Shown here in pieces: positions 45,050 to 53,082 of a DNA stretch of 64,000 nucleotides. The position numbers and the translations under genes were made by a program. Under the pieces are notes generated by a model. That model was not told where the DNA came from and ran no database searches. It saw only the letters and a list, made by a program, of their open reading frames with translations. Every line of letters starts with the position of its first letter. The first letter of the stretch is position 1. The stretch comes from an uncultured Acetatifactor sp. (GTDB lineage: Bacteria > Bacillota > Clostridia > Lachnospirales > Lachnospiraceae): positions 1 to 64,000 of the forward strand of contig CANQWM010000007.1 of the NCBI GenBank assembly GCA_947627535.1. Direction: 5' to 3'.

Positions 45050-45563
45050 ATTTTCTCTCCTCACTGTGTTTTTAAATTTTCGCCTTTTTCCGGAAACTTT
45101 CCATACTTTCCGCTTTTCCTTCTGCTTTTCCTTCCGCACGGCCCATTCTCTTCTGGCTTTGTGTTCCGCCCAGATCGGGAAATTCTATCCGCTGTCGTCA
45201 CGCAGCCGGTACACTCTGTGACACCCTGGTTTCTGTGACAGAAACTGTTTCCCCATTTCATCCCTCCTGTTTTTTGCAGGAGCGCGGAGCAAACTATGTT
45301 CTCTGGCGAAAATCTCCTGCTTTTAAATTGTTTTGTGGTTTTTAAAAGCATAGATTTTCTCTGAAAAAAGACACTGTAACTGATATTGTCAAATACTAGA
45401 ATTATTATGCTTTGAGTAAAGAATAACACGGCCTTTCGCTTCTGTCAATCCCTTTTTCCACTTTTCTTCAATCTTCTTTTTCACTTCAGTTCTTCTTTTT
45501 CAAATCTTAAGGGACCGTTCCGCGCTTTCTCCCGCAGCGTCTCCAAAATACAGCAATATTTCC
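45050..45563. other. Leader region of the coiled-coil gene
   Basis: It holds the 23-codon ORF at 45185-45256 with a perfect GGAGG site, which is in frame with the coiled-coil gene but ends in TAG. Further right is an AT-rich stretch (45290-45430) likely carrying the promoter. No other gene is seen up to the flippase stop. Confidence 0.5.
45185..45256 (-). CDS. Possible 23-residue leader peptide
   Basis: ATG 45256 has GGAGG six bases upstream. The peptide reads MGKQFLSQKPGCHRVYRL and RDDSG, then TAG. Its frame joins the coiled-coil gene 45 codons later. It may be a leader peptide, or the broken start of a once longer gene. Confidence 0.3.
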   Translation of the reverse strand: MGKQFLSQKPGCHRVYRLRDDSG

Positions 45564-48335
45564 TCACTGCTTCCACAGTCCGATCTGCTCCAGCAGACGG
45601 CTTCTCTGTCCCGCCTTTTTCAGGACCGCCCGGGCAGAAACCCCCCGTATCTTCCGGTTGTTGCGCAGAAACCGCCAAAGCGTGGCGATCCAGAGCACAG
45701 GCCAGAGCGGGACCCATCTGCCCGCCTTCGGGAAATTCAGCCGCATCTGGTGGTGAAACTCTCTGACATATGCCGGAATACTGTTCTTTCTCGGTATCAC
45801 CATCCGATCCGTTGTTGAATGGCCAAATTCCTCCGCATCCAGTGTATCTCTCAGAAATTCCTTCACGTCATAGCGTCCTTCGATCTCCATCCACTCCGTC
45901 CGTTCCCGCTTCAGGCCGAGATAAGTCTGACAGAACTGCGTCACCATATCGGAAAAGCCCTTCAATCCGCTTTCCCTTACCAGACGAAGGTATTTCCGTC
46001 TCTCTTCTTCCTCCGTATCCCTGTTCCAGAACACGACCCAGTCGCATAAAAGCCGCAGGCCAAATCCAGCCCTTAGAAAGTGCTGCAGCATATGAAGCAG
46101 CAGTTCATAAGCGTGGTATCCCGTATCCAGAACCGGCAGTTCCACCCCCATGCAGTCCACCTGTTTTATATTTTGGGCGCACTCCCGCAGCTTTTCCTGA
46201 AGATATCGGTTGACCGCCTGATTGTCGAAAGGTTCCGCCAGCATAGAGTGCAGTTCCACTTCAATCCCCTCCCTCGTCACACAAATGACATGATGAAGGG
46301 AAGGCTGCCTCTCCGAGACCTTCATGCCGCACTGTTCCAGCGTCTGCACGGCTTTTTCAAGATATTCCGGCGAAAAAAGCAGAAGATCCACATCCCCCGT
46401 TTTTCTCAGCTCCGGCACCGGATAACAGGAAGCGGTGGCAGCGCCCTTCAGAACCGCTGAAGGGATCCCTGCCGCTTTCAGAACGGAAACGGTATATTTG
46501 CTCAAAAACAGGATGCGGTAACTCTGGCAGACAGCCTGCCGCGCAGCATCCGCCACCTTTTCCCGAACCTGTTCCGGCATATCCGCCCCGTCTCCATACG
46601 AATCGTACAATAGCGGCAGTACGCCATGCTTACCGGCAAGAAGGCAAAGCTTTTCCGGATCCCATTCCTTTGATCTGTTCCGGACCTTCTCCTGACCCTC
46701 CGACACAGCGCCTTCCTGCCCTTCCGCCGCCGTCAGTCTGGCGCGAAGCAGGTCCAGAAGATATTCCTCCTCCGGCTGGACATCCTTTGAAAAATGAGCC
46801 CGGGGATGCAGCCGCTCCCGCGCCATGTTCATCGCTTTCCGCCAAAGCAGCCTAAATTCCCTGGTCCGGTGGTACAAAATAAGATACGCGAGATTTGTAA
46901 CCGCGAAACAAAGGAGCAGACGCAGAATGCATACCGTCCAGGCTCCTCCCGTAATCTGTCTGCACAGCAGATCCTCTCCCCCCCAGAGCAGAAAGGTTAC
47001 ACCCGCATACAGCAGATATTTCAGAAAATAGGGCCGGGAAGAGGTTTCAAGCCGGTGTTTATAGAACATATAGGGTTCTACCCATAGAGATGTGGTGACC
47101 GTACTCACCATGGTGCCGAGAAAGATTCCCAGCGCTCCCAGCCGTCTCCCCAGAAAGAACGACACCACAAGGTTGATGACGGCCTCCGGGATCGCCTTAT
47201 AACGGTCAAAGCGGAAAATCCCCATGGAATCCCGGAAGACCAGAGCCGCCTGCCGCATGCCCGTCAGGTAAAAGTTCAGGCAGAGAACCAGCGTAACCGT
47301 CCCCGGAAAAACATACTGGGATCCAAAGCTCAGGGACACAAAGGGATCAATAGCTTCAAAAAGGCAGATCGCGGCCAGCCCAAACATCCACTGTCCCATG
47401 AAAAAGGCAGCTTCAAAAATCTTTCGGATATGTTCCCTGCTCTCCTCCACGCCAAGGTTTCCCACACTGGCAGTAATCCCCTGGAACATCTGGTTCAGGA
47501 CCTGACGGACAGAGCCGATGATCAGAAAATAATTGGAATAACGCCCTACGCTGAGCGTTCCCACCAACGACGAAAGAAGCAGGTTGTCCGTGTTGTTTAC
47601 CAGAACATTTCCCACCTTGTGCATCAGCATGGCCCGGATGTTCTGAAAGATATCCCGCTTTTCCTGCACGGAGAGCTCCTGTACCGTTTTCTCCTTCAGA
47701 TAGGGATACATTCTGTCCGCCTTTCGGGAGATCGCCAGATTTCCCCCAAGGGTACAGAGATTCAGCACCGCCAGAAAGAGGATGAAATTTCCGGTAAAAT
47801 ACAAAACCCCGATCTGCACCAGATTCTGAAAGATCAGAAAGACCGTCTGGTACAAAACGCCAATATAGCTCAGCTGGTGGGCGTCCACCAGCGTCCGCTT
47901 ATAGATCATCAGATAAGATATCACTGAACTGGACAGATACATCAGATAGATCAGGGTCAAGTGCTCCACCTGATTTCCATCCCGGATCAGCACTCCGAAA
48001 AACGGAATTACCATCAGGCCGGCCGCCAGGACGATAACCGCCACGATCCTGTAAAATTTCCGGTACAGCCGCATCAGGGACTTCTGTTTTTCCACGTCTC
48101 CCCGGGCAATGGGCTGATACAGGGCATAGGTGATGGCCGTGCCGACGCCCAGCTCAGACAGCGCGAGCACATTCAAAATATCGGTAAACAGGCCATTGAT
48201 CCCCACATACGCCTCAGAAAGCGTATGCGTGAAAACGACCCTGGTAAAATACCCGGACAATATGGCTATGATCCGCGCCGCCATAGCGACGGTGGTATTT
48301 CGGGCCGAATAATCGGTCCTGCTTTTTTCCGCCAC
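45564..48335 (-). CDS. Flippase fused to NTP_transf_5 nucleotidyltransferase
   Basis: The product has 923 residues and starts with GTG 48335, nine bases after GGAGG. Residues 1-500 are a Wzx/MATE-like polysaccharide flippase with about 12-14 helices (MAARIIAILSGYFTRVVF, LSSLVGTLSVGRYSNYFLII). Residues 540-920 match the NTP_transf_5 family: AAGIPSAVLKGAATASCYP and RKTGDVDLLLF, where GD-V-D (about 645-649) gives the metal-binding Asp pair; VELHSML and HAYELLLHMLQHF follow. Free NTP_transf_5 proteins accompany HprK-like kinases and PqqD in lasso-type clusters, for instance PsmN of pseudomycoidin. Fusion to a flippase is unusual and suggests that a lipid-linked glycan meets the modification machinery. 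An 8-bp repeat lies before its ribosome binding site. Confidence 0.82.
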   Translation of the reverse strand: MAEKSRTDYSARNTTVAMAARIIAILSGYFTRVVFTHTLSEAYVGINGLFTDILNVLALSELGVGTAITYALYQPIARGDVEKQKSLMRLYRKFYRIVAVIVLAAGLMVIPFFGVLIRDGNQVEHLTLIYLMYLSSSVISYLMIYKRTLVDAHQLSYIGVLYQTVFLIFQNLVQIGVLYFTGNFILFLAVLNLCTLGGNLAISRKADRMYPYLKEKTVQELSVQEKRDIFQNIRAMLMHKVGNVLVNNTDNLLLSSLVGTLSVGRYSNYFLIIGSVRQVLNQMFQGITASVGNLGVEESREHIRKIFEAAFFMGQWMFGLAAICLFEAIDPFVSLSFGSQYVFPGTVTLVLCLNFYLTGMRQAALVFRDSMGIFRFDRYKAIPEAVINLVVSFFLGRRLGALGIFLGTMVSTVTTSLWVEPYMFYKHRLETSSRPYFLKYLLYAGVTFLLWGGEDLLCRQITGGAWTVCILRLLLCFAVTNLAYLILYHRTREFRLLWRKAMNMARERLHPRAHFSKDVQPEEEYLLDLLRARLTAAEGQEGAVSEGQEKVRNRSKEWDPEKLCLLAGKHGVLPLLYDSYGDGADMPEQVREKVADAARQAVCQSYRILFLSKYTVSVLKAAGIPSAVLKGAATASCYPVPELRKTGDVDLLLFSPEYLEKAVQTLEQCGMKVSERQPSLHHVICVTREGIEVELHSMLAEPFDNQAVNRYLQEKLRECAQNIKQVDCMGVELPVLDTGYHAYELLLHMLQHFLRAGFGLRLLCDWVVFWNRDTEEEERRKYLRLVRESGLKGFSDMVTQFCQTYLGLKRERTEWMEIEGRYDVKEFLRDTLDAEEFGHSTTDRMVIPRKNSIPAYVREFHHQMRLNFPKAGRWVPLWPVLWIATLWRFLRNNRKIRGVSARAVLKKAGQRSRLLEQIGLWKQ

Positions 48336-48350
48336 TGAACCTTTCCTCCC

Positions 48351-48398
48351 TGTCTTTCTGTCTTTCTGTCTTTCTGTCTTTCTGTCTTTCTGTCTTTC
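48351..48398 (-). repeat. Octanucleotide tandem repeat (TGTCTTTC)6
   Basis: Six perfect copies of an 8-bp unit end just before the ribosome binding site (GGGAGG) of the flippase-nucleotidyltransferase gene. Slippage would change promoter/leader spacing rather than the reading frame. Confidence 0.9.
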
Positions 48399-48443
48399 TT
48401 CCCTTCCGGAATACCTCAGTCCCTTTCCTTTATGATCCCTTCC

Positions 48444-49466
48444 TCATTCCTTTTCAAAAGAGCACCGCCCGGGCAGAATCCGTTCAAACGCATCGACGAG
48501 TTGTGCTCCGATCCGCTCCCTGTCTCCCGATATGTGACCGTCGTTGATACAGACGACCTTTGTCTTTTTCCCCGACAATACCTTTGCGAAATCCTCATTG
48601 TGGTCTGAAATTTCATAATAACGGAAGCTCTTCTGCAGATTACAGGGCGCGAAATTTCCGGACAGCTTCTGCCATTCCCGGAACAGATACGGCGTTACGT
48701 CCCGGTCGCTGCGGAACCGGTTGGCGGACATTTCCGTAAGCAGGTCTCCTTCCTTTTCCCAAAGCTCCTCAAAGGTCGCCTTGCAGAAAGGCGAGGGGCC
48801 GTGTACCGTATAAAACCCCGTATAAAGAGGAAAGGCAAGCTCCAGCAGATTATAAAAGAAATACAGGGGCGGATACCCCAGCTTAAAGTACATGCCCGGC
48901 TGGCTCCTTACATTTTTCCTCTTGTCAAAATATTTACAGAGCACAAGGCTGTTATTCAGGTACAGGTGCGACATCACCGGATTCTTCGGGTTCGCCACCA
49001 CTGGCTGAAACGCCAGCATATCGCAGGGCTTCCCGTCCCGGAAAAAATACGCCGGCTCCACAGGCCCTACCAGATGAATATCATCGTTAAAATAGACGAA
49101 CCGCTCCGAAAGCTCCGGAAGCTTATGCAGATAGATTTCCAGCACATTGCTGTTATAGGTAGGCAGAAATTTCTTCGGAATATACTCCTCATGCCGGACA
49201 ATATGGAGCTTCGGATGCTCCGTGTCAAGCCACTCCGGCAGATGCCCCCAGGTGACCAGATGTACTCTTCTTACCCAGGGTGCAAACCGTTCCACCCCCC
49301 GGAACCAGTAGCGGAACAGACCCCAGTCCCGATAACGTTCGCTACTGTCGTCAACATTGCTACTGTCATCAACATTGCCGCTGCCGTCATACTGCGCCTT
49401 CTGGGCCCGCCAGGCAGGATCGGAGCCGTCTACCCATGTCACCACGAAATCAATCTCTTCTCTCAT
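48444..49466 (-). CDS. Stealth-family phosphosugar transferase
   Basis: The product has 340 residues. ATG 49466 (MREEIDFVVTWVDG) has GGAGG upstream. Stealth conserved region 1 is IDFVVTWVDGSDPAW; region 2 is DWGLFRYWFRGVERFAPWVR, RRVHLVTWGHLPEWL and SERFVYFNDDIHLVGP; later regions are shorter. An 11-residue insert of DNA-repeat origin (NVDDSSNVDDSS) lies between the first two. Family members such as capsule polymerases and human GNPTAB move sugar-1-phosphate from UDP-sugars. It is expected to add phosphosugar units to the envelope polymer of this locus. It is divergent from the first DUF4832 gene and lies before the flippase gene. Confidence 0.87.
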   Translation of the reverse strand: MREEIDFVVTWVDGSDPAWRAQKAQYDGSGNVDDSSNVDDSSERYRDWGLFRYWFRGVERFAPWVRRVHLVTWGHLPEWLDTEHPKLHIVRHEEYIPKKFLPTYNSNVLEIYLHKLPELSERFVYFNDDIHLVGPVEPAYFFRDGKPCDMLAFQPVVANPKNPVMSHLYLNNSLVLCKYFDKRKNVRSQPGMYFKLGYPPLYFFYNLLELAFPLYTGFYTVHGPSPFCKATFEELWEKEGDLLTEMSANRFRSDRDVTPYLFREWQKLSGNFAPCNLQKSFRYYEISDHNEDFAKVLSGKKTKVVCINDGHISGDRERIGAQLVDAFERILPGRCSFEKE

Positions 49467-49541
49467 ACCGCTTTTTGCCTCCAAATAAAAACAGGATAAC
49501 CCCTGGGATATAACAGGATAGCAATTTCCTCTGCTCCATGA

Positions 49542-49547
49542 TATAAT
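49542..49547 (+). promoter_or_regulatory. Extended -10 of the first DUF4832 gene
   Basis: TGATATAAT lies 31 bases before the start. It is an extended -10 element in the divergent region with the Stealth gene. Confidence 0.55.
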
Positions 49548-49577
49548 ACAAACATCACCCATTCAAGAGGAAATCCC

Positions 49578-51065
49578 ATGAAAAAAATAATCCGTAAAAT
49601 TTTTATCCTTTTGCCCGTACTGCTCTGCATTGTTCTTGCAGGCGCCCTGTACATGACCAAACTGTATCATAACTACCGGCCCCTGTCCTACCGGCCGGCC
49701 GTCTGCCGGGAGACCAGCGCTCCCCTTGACAATCCCTTTCGGGGCTTTCATCATATGTATGGCTTTACGCTCTCAGAAGACGCTCCGGAGGATACCGTAA
49801 AACGCGCAAGACAGTACATTGATTCCGGCAGTCTTCCTCTGATGCTGGTACAGATCAACCTGAAAAATTACGCGGACACAGACTTAAGCGGTAACGCCCT
49901 GGAACAGCTCGACGGAATCCTGAGGGAAATTCAGGATTCCAAACGTCAGGTAATCCTCCGGTTTCTCTATGACTGGGACGGAAAAGCGCTGGAAACAGAA
50001 CCCGGCAGCATCGAGCAGATCATGCGCCATATGGACCAGGTCGGCAGCGTAGTAAACCGTTACGCCGACGCCGTGTTTCTTCTGCAGAGCACCTTCACAG
50101 GAAACTGCGGGGAGATGACCCAGACCAAATTCGGTTCCCACGAAAACAACCGGCTGTTAATGAGCCATCTGGCGCTGGCCACGGATCCCTCCATCTATCT
50201 TGCAGTACGTACTCCTTCCCACCTGCGCGGTGTGACCCAGACCAGGAATCCCGTGTCAGCAGAGACGGCCCATGACGGCTCCCTCGGTTCAAGACTGGGG
50301 CTTTTCAACGATGGGATGCTGGGATCCGTCTATGATCTCGGCACCTACGACGACACACCGAATGCGGACACCCTCGCTCCGGAGGATAAGGGAACGCGCG
50401 AGGAAGAGCTTGCCTTCCAGGACCGGATCTGTCAGTTTGTGCCAAACGGCGGGGAGGCGGTAATCGACAATCCCTACAGCGATCTTGAAAACGCGCTGCC
50501 GGATCTGGCCAAAATGCATATAACCTATTTAAACTGTGACCACGATGCTGCCGTCCTGAATAAGTGGAAGAAAACCATTTACCACGGGGACGACTGCTTT
50601 GACGGTGTCAGCGGTTACGAGTATGTGGCGGCCCACCTGGGTTACCGCTATCTTGTGACAGCCTCCGGCTTCTCATACGACGCGCTGGACAAAAATTCCG
50701 GCATTTTTACGCTGACCATCAAAAACACAGGATTTGCCCCTTCCTATCGGCTTTTCAACAGTTTTCTCTCCCTGGAAAATCTGGAAACGGGGCTGCAGCT
50801 CCTGCTGCCTCTGGATCTTGACAATCGCACGGTCGGCGGAGGCTGCCAGACTGATTTTTCCTTCCCCCTGACGTTAGACGGCCTGCCGGAGGGCGCTTAT
50901 CAGGTCTCCTTCTTTCTGTCCGATCCCTACACGGGACAGCTTATCCAATTTGCAAACGAAAACACAGATCCGGCAGGCAGGACAATTCTGGGAACGCTGA
51001 CAGTTATACCACCCTCCCGAGAAGGACTCCTTTCCCTCCTTCGGGAACGTTTGCAAAACAGATAG
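49578..51065 (+). CDS. DUF4874/DUF4832 secreted protein A
   Basis: The product has 495 residues. An N-terminal signal anchor (IFILLPVLLCIVLAGALYMT) is followed by a TIM-barrel-like domain (NPFRGFHHMYGFTLS, VILRFLYDWDGKAL, FLLQSTFTGNCGEM, YLAVRTPSHLRG, RLGLFNDGMLGS) and a beta-sandwich end (FTLTIKNTGFAPSYRLFN). This is the DUF4874+DUF4832 pattern, thought to act like a glycoside hydrolase on surface polysaccharide. The gene is on the opposite strand and its end overlaps that of protein B by 62 bases. Homology to B shows a duplication, one copy secreted and the other cytoplasmic-looking. The activity is not known. Confidence 0.8.
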   Translation: MKKIIRKIFILLPVLLCIVLAGALYMTKLYHNYRPLSYRPAVCRETSAPLDNPFRGFHHMYGFTLSEDAPEDTVKRARQYIDSGSLPLMLVQINLKNYADTDLSGNALEQLDGILREIQDSKRQVILRFLYDWDGKALETEPGSIEQIMRHMDQVGSVVNRYADAVFLLQSTFTGNCGEMTQTKFGSHENNRLLMSHLALATDPSIYLAVRTPSHLRGVTQTRNPVSAETAHDGSLGSRLGLFNDGMLGSVYDLGTYDDTPNADTLAPEDKGTREEELAFQDRICQFVPNGGEAVIDNPYSDLENALPDLAKMHITYLNCDHDAAVLNKWKKTIYHGDDCFDGVSGYEYVAAHLGYRYLVTASGFSYDALDKNSGIFTLTIKNTGFAPSYRLFNSFLSLENLETGLQLLLPLDLDNRTVGGGCQTDFSFPLTLDGLPEGAYQVSFFLSDPYTGQLIQFANENTDPAGRTILGTLTVIPPSREGLLSLLRERLQNR

Positions 51066-52290
51066 CCCGTCCGTCTCTTTTGCGTGCGGCATAAAGACGG
51101 AATTCCCCTTCCACGGAATCGGTGGTACAGGTTCCCGTCCTGATCTCGCCCGGCAGGATCCTGTCCAGTTCCAGCGCCAGATCCTTCCGGCAGGTTTGTC
51201 CCCGGCCATCTTCCCATTCCAGCCAGACCTCCGCCTGCTGGTAGCATGGCGCAAATCCTGTATTTTCCACGGCGATTTCCCACAGACACTGCGCCCCTGT
51301 CCCCCTTTTTCCTCCCGTATCTGTCATTTTTGCGCTCCTCACGCAGAACCGGTAGCCCAGATGACGCCCGATATAATCAAAGCCGTTTACACCGTTCCAG
51401 GGTCCTTTTTCTTCCCATGTCATATGCTGCCACAATTCCAGAATCCTGCGGTCGTAAACACAGTTCAGATAGCTGATCCGCATTTTTTTCAACCGCTCCA
51501 CCGTCCCGGCCAGAGACCGCTTTTCGGCCTGCCCCTCCTCGTACAGGGCCTCTCCCCCCTGAGGTGCCGTAACACAAAGCTTTTCTTCAAAATCCAGCTC
51601 CTCTTCCATCCTCCACGCCCTTCCCCAGCCGGCTTCGGCAGCCGTTTCCCGGCCAAAGGTTCCAAGATGCGTATCCGAACCAAATATCCCGTCGTCAAAA
51701 AGTCCCATCTTTATATACGAATCCAATTTCCCGTCAGGATGCAGCATCCTCCAGTATACAGGTCTGCGGACTGCCAGAAAGGTACGCCCGCCGAGATATT
51801 TTCCCAACACATCCGCCAGACGCTCCAGCCGGTTTTCGGTGATGAACCGGGAACTGTGCATCTCTCCCCAGCTTCCCACCAGCAGCCCCTGATACACAAA
51901 GATATGCTCCGCATGCCGGGAAAGGACGGGCCCTAACTGCTCCAGATGCTCCACAACCTGAGACAGGGAATACGGCTCCCGTTCCTCGGCCCTGCCTTCC
52001 CTGTCGTAAGCAATCCTCAGGATCACATCCCGTCCGTATTGTTCAAAACAGTCAAGAATATCATCTATATTGGAAAGACACGTTTTGTCCAAAGCACATT
52101 CCCTATAAGCCCCGATGTCGATAAATGCCAGCGCAAGCGTATTTCCGTCCCCCAGGCACCACCTAAGCTCCTCCCGGGAAAAGTCCTTCTCCGCGGAGAA
52201 CGTATGTATCTGATACCAGCCCCGTCCCGGATTTTTCAGTTCTTCAATACTCTCGCTAAGCCGTGCCTTTTTCAGTTTCCTTGTGTTCAT
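51004..52290 (-). CDS. DUF4874/DUF4832 protein B without signal peptide
   Basis: The product has 428 residues. Start 52290 (MNTRKLKKARLSES) has GGAG six bases upstream. The domain plan equals protein A: KNPGRGWYQIHTFSAE, VILRIAYDREGRAEE, FVYQGLLVGSWGEMHSSRF, TFLAVRRPVYWR, KMGLFDDGIFGSDTHLGTF, and a C-terminal AVENTGFAPCYQQAEVW. No signal peptide or anchor is seen. The N-terminus overlaps the GT2 gene by 35 bases, so it is the last gene of the Pel-type operon. The catalytic residues are unknown. Whether it acts in the cytoplasm or leaves the cell by another route is open. Confidence 0.8.
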   Translation of the reverse strand: MNTRKLKKARLSESIEELKNPGRGWYQIHTFSAEKDFSREELRWCLGDGNTLALAFIDIGAYRECALDKTCLSNIDDILDCFEQYGRDVILRIAYDREGRAEEREPYSLSQVVEHLEQLGPVLSRHAEHIFVYQGLLVGSWGEMHSSRFITENRLERLADVLGKYLGGRTFLAVRRPVYWRMLHPDGKLDSYIKMGLFDDGIFGSDTHLGTFGRETAAEAGWGRAWRMEEELDFEEKLCVTAPQGGEALYEEGQAEKRSLAGTVERLKKMRISYLNCVYDRRILELWQHMTWEEKGPWNGVNGFDYIGRHLGYRFCVRSAKMTDTGGKRGTGAQCLWEIAVENTGFAPCYQQAEVWLEWEDGRGQTCRKDLALELDRILPGEIRTGTCTTDSVEGEFRLYAARKRDGRAICFANVPEGGKGVLLGRVV

Positions 52291-53053
52291 CTGCAGCTCC
52301 CACGTCAACCTTGTATAATTTGATTCTTACCCACACCGCAACCATGGAAAACATCATACGAAACATATAAAGCACCGGTTTCAGGCCGGAATGCATACTC
52401 ACGCCTTCCGTCCGGGCATGCATCACAGCCGGCACTTCCTCCACCCGGAACCCCAAAAGCAGCATCTGCAGTATCATGTTCGCGTCCGGATACCTGTCGT
52501 CAAAATGGCTGTAGGTAGCGTAAAATGTAAAGGCGCGTCTGCTCAGTCCCTGCAGCCCCGTAGTGGGATCCATGATGCGTCTTCCGGTTCCCATGCGGAT
52601 CAGCGTCCGAAAAAGCCGCACCGCAATTTTCTTCACTTTCCCTGTGGGAAACGGCGCGCTCCCCTCCACGAAACGGGAACCAAGAACGATGTCCGGCAAA
52701 TGCCCTTCCGAATCCGGCGTCCGCATTTTTTCGTACAGCACCTTCACGTTACAGACGTCATGCTGGCCGTCCGCATCCATCTGAATGACATACTGATACC
52801 CTTTTTTTGCCGCGTATTTGTATCCCAGCTGCAGTCCGCTGCCGTATCCAAGATTGAATACATGCGTGACTACCGTATGGCCCCTGCTCTGAACGATCTG
52901 ACGTGTATTGTCCACAGATGCGTCATCCATGACGAGTATATCCGCAATTTCCGCAATTTCCGGCTTCTCCAGCTGGTCAAGCACTGCCGGGATGTTTTTT
53001 CCCTCGTTGTAAGCTGGAATGATAATTAGTAATTCCTTTGGCTTTCCTTGCAT
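52256..53053 (-). CDS. Family 2 glycosyltransferase (polyprenyl-phosphate type)
   Basis: The product has 265 residues. GT-A motifs are IIIPAYNEGKNIPAVLDQ, ILVMDDASVDNT and VIQMDADGQHD (DAD metal site, about residue 94). The compact size and LGSRFVEGSAPFPTGK block resemble DPM1/undecaprenyl-phosphate mannosyl- or glucosyltransferases. The C-terminus has a hydrophobic stretch (VLYMFRMMFSMVAVWVRI). It presumably supplies a lipid-linked sugar for the polymer. It follows the GT4 gene by 29 bases. Confidence 0.88.
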   Translation of the reverse strand: MQGKPKELLIIIPAYNEGKNIPAVLDQLEKPEIAEIADILVMDDASVDNTRQIVQSRGHTVVTHVFNLGYGSGLQLGYKYAAKKGYQYVIQMDADGQHDVCNVKVLYEKMRTPDSEGHLPDIVLGSRFVEGSAPFPTGKVKKIAVRLFRTLIRMGTGRRIMDPTTGLQGLSRRAFTFYATYSHFDDRYPDANMILQMLLLGFRVEEVPAVMHARTEGVSMHSGLKPVLYMFRMMFSMVAVWVRIKLYKVDVGAADEHKETEKGTA

Positions 53054-53082
53054 ATTTCCCTCTCATTCTGCCGCAGTTACGG

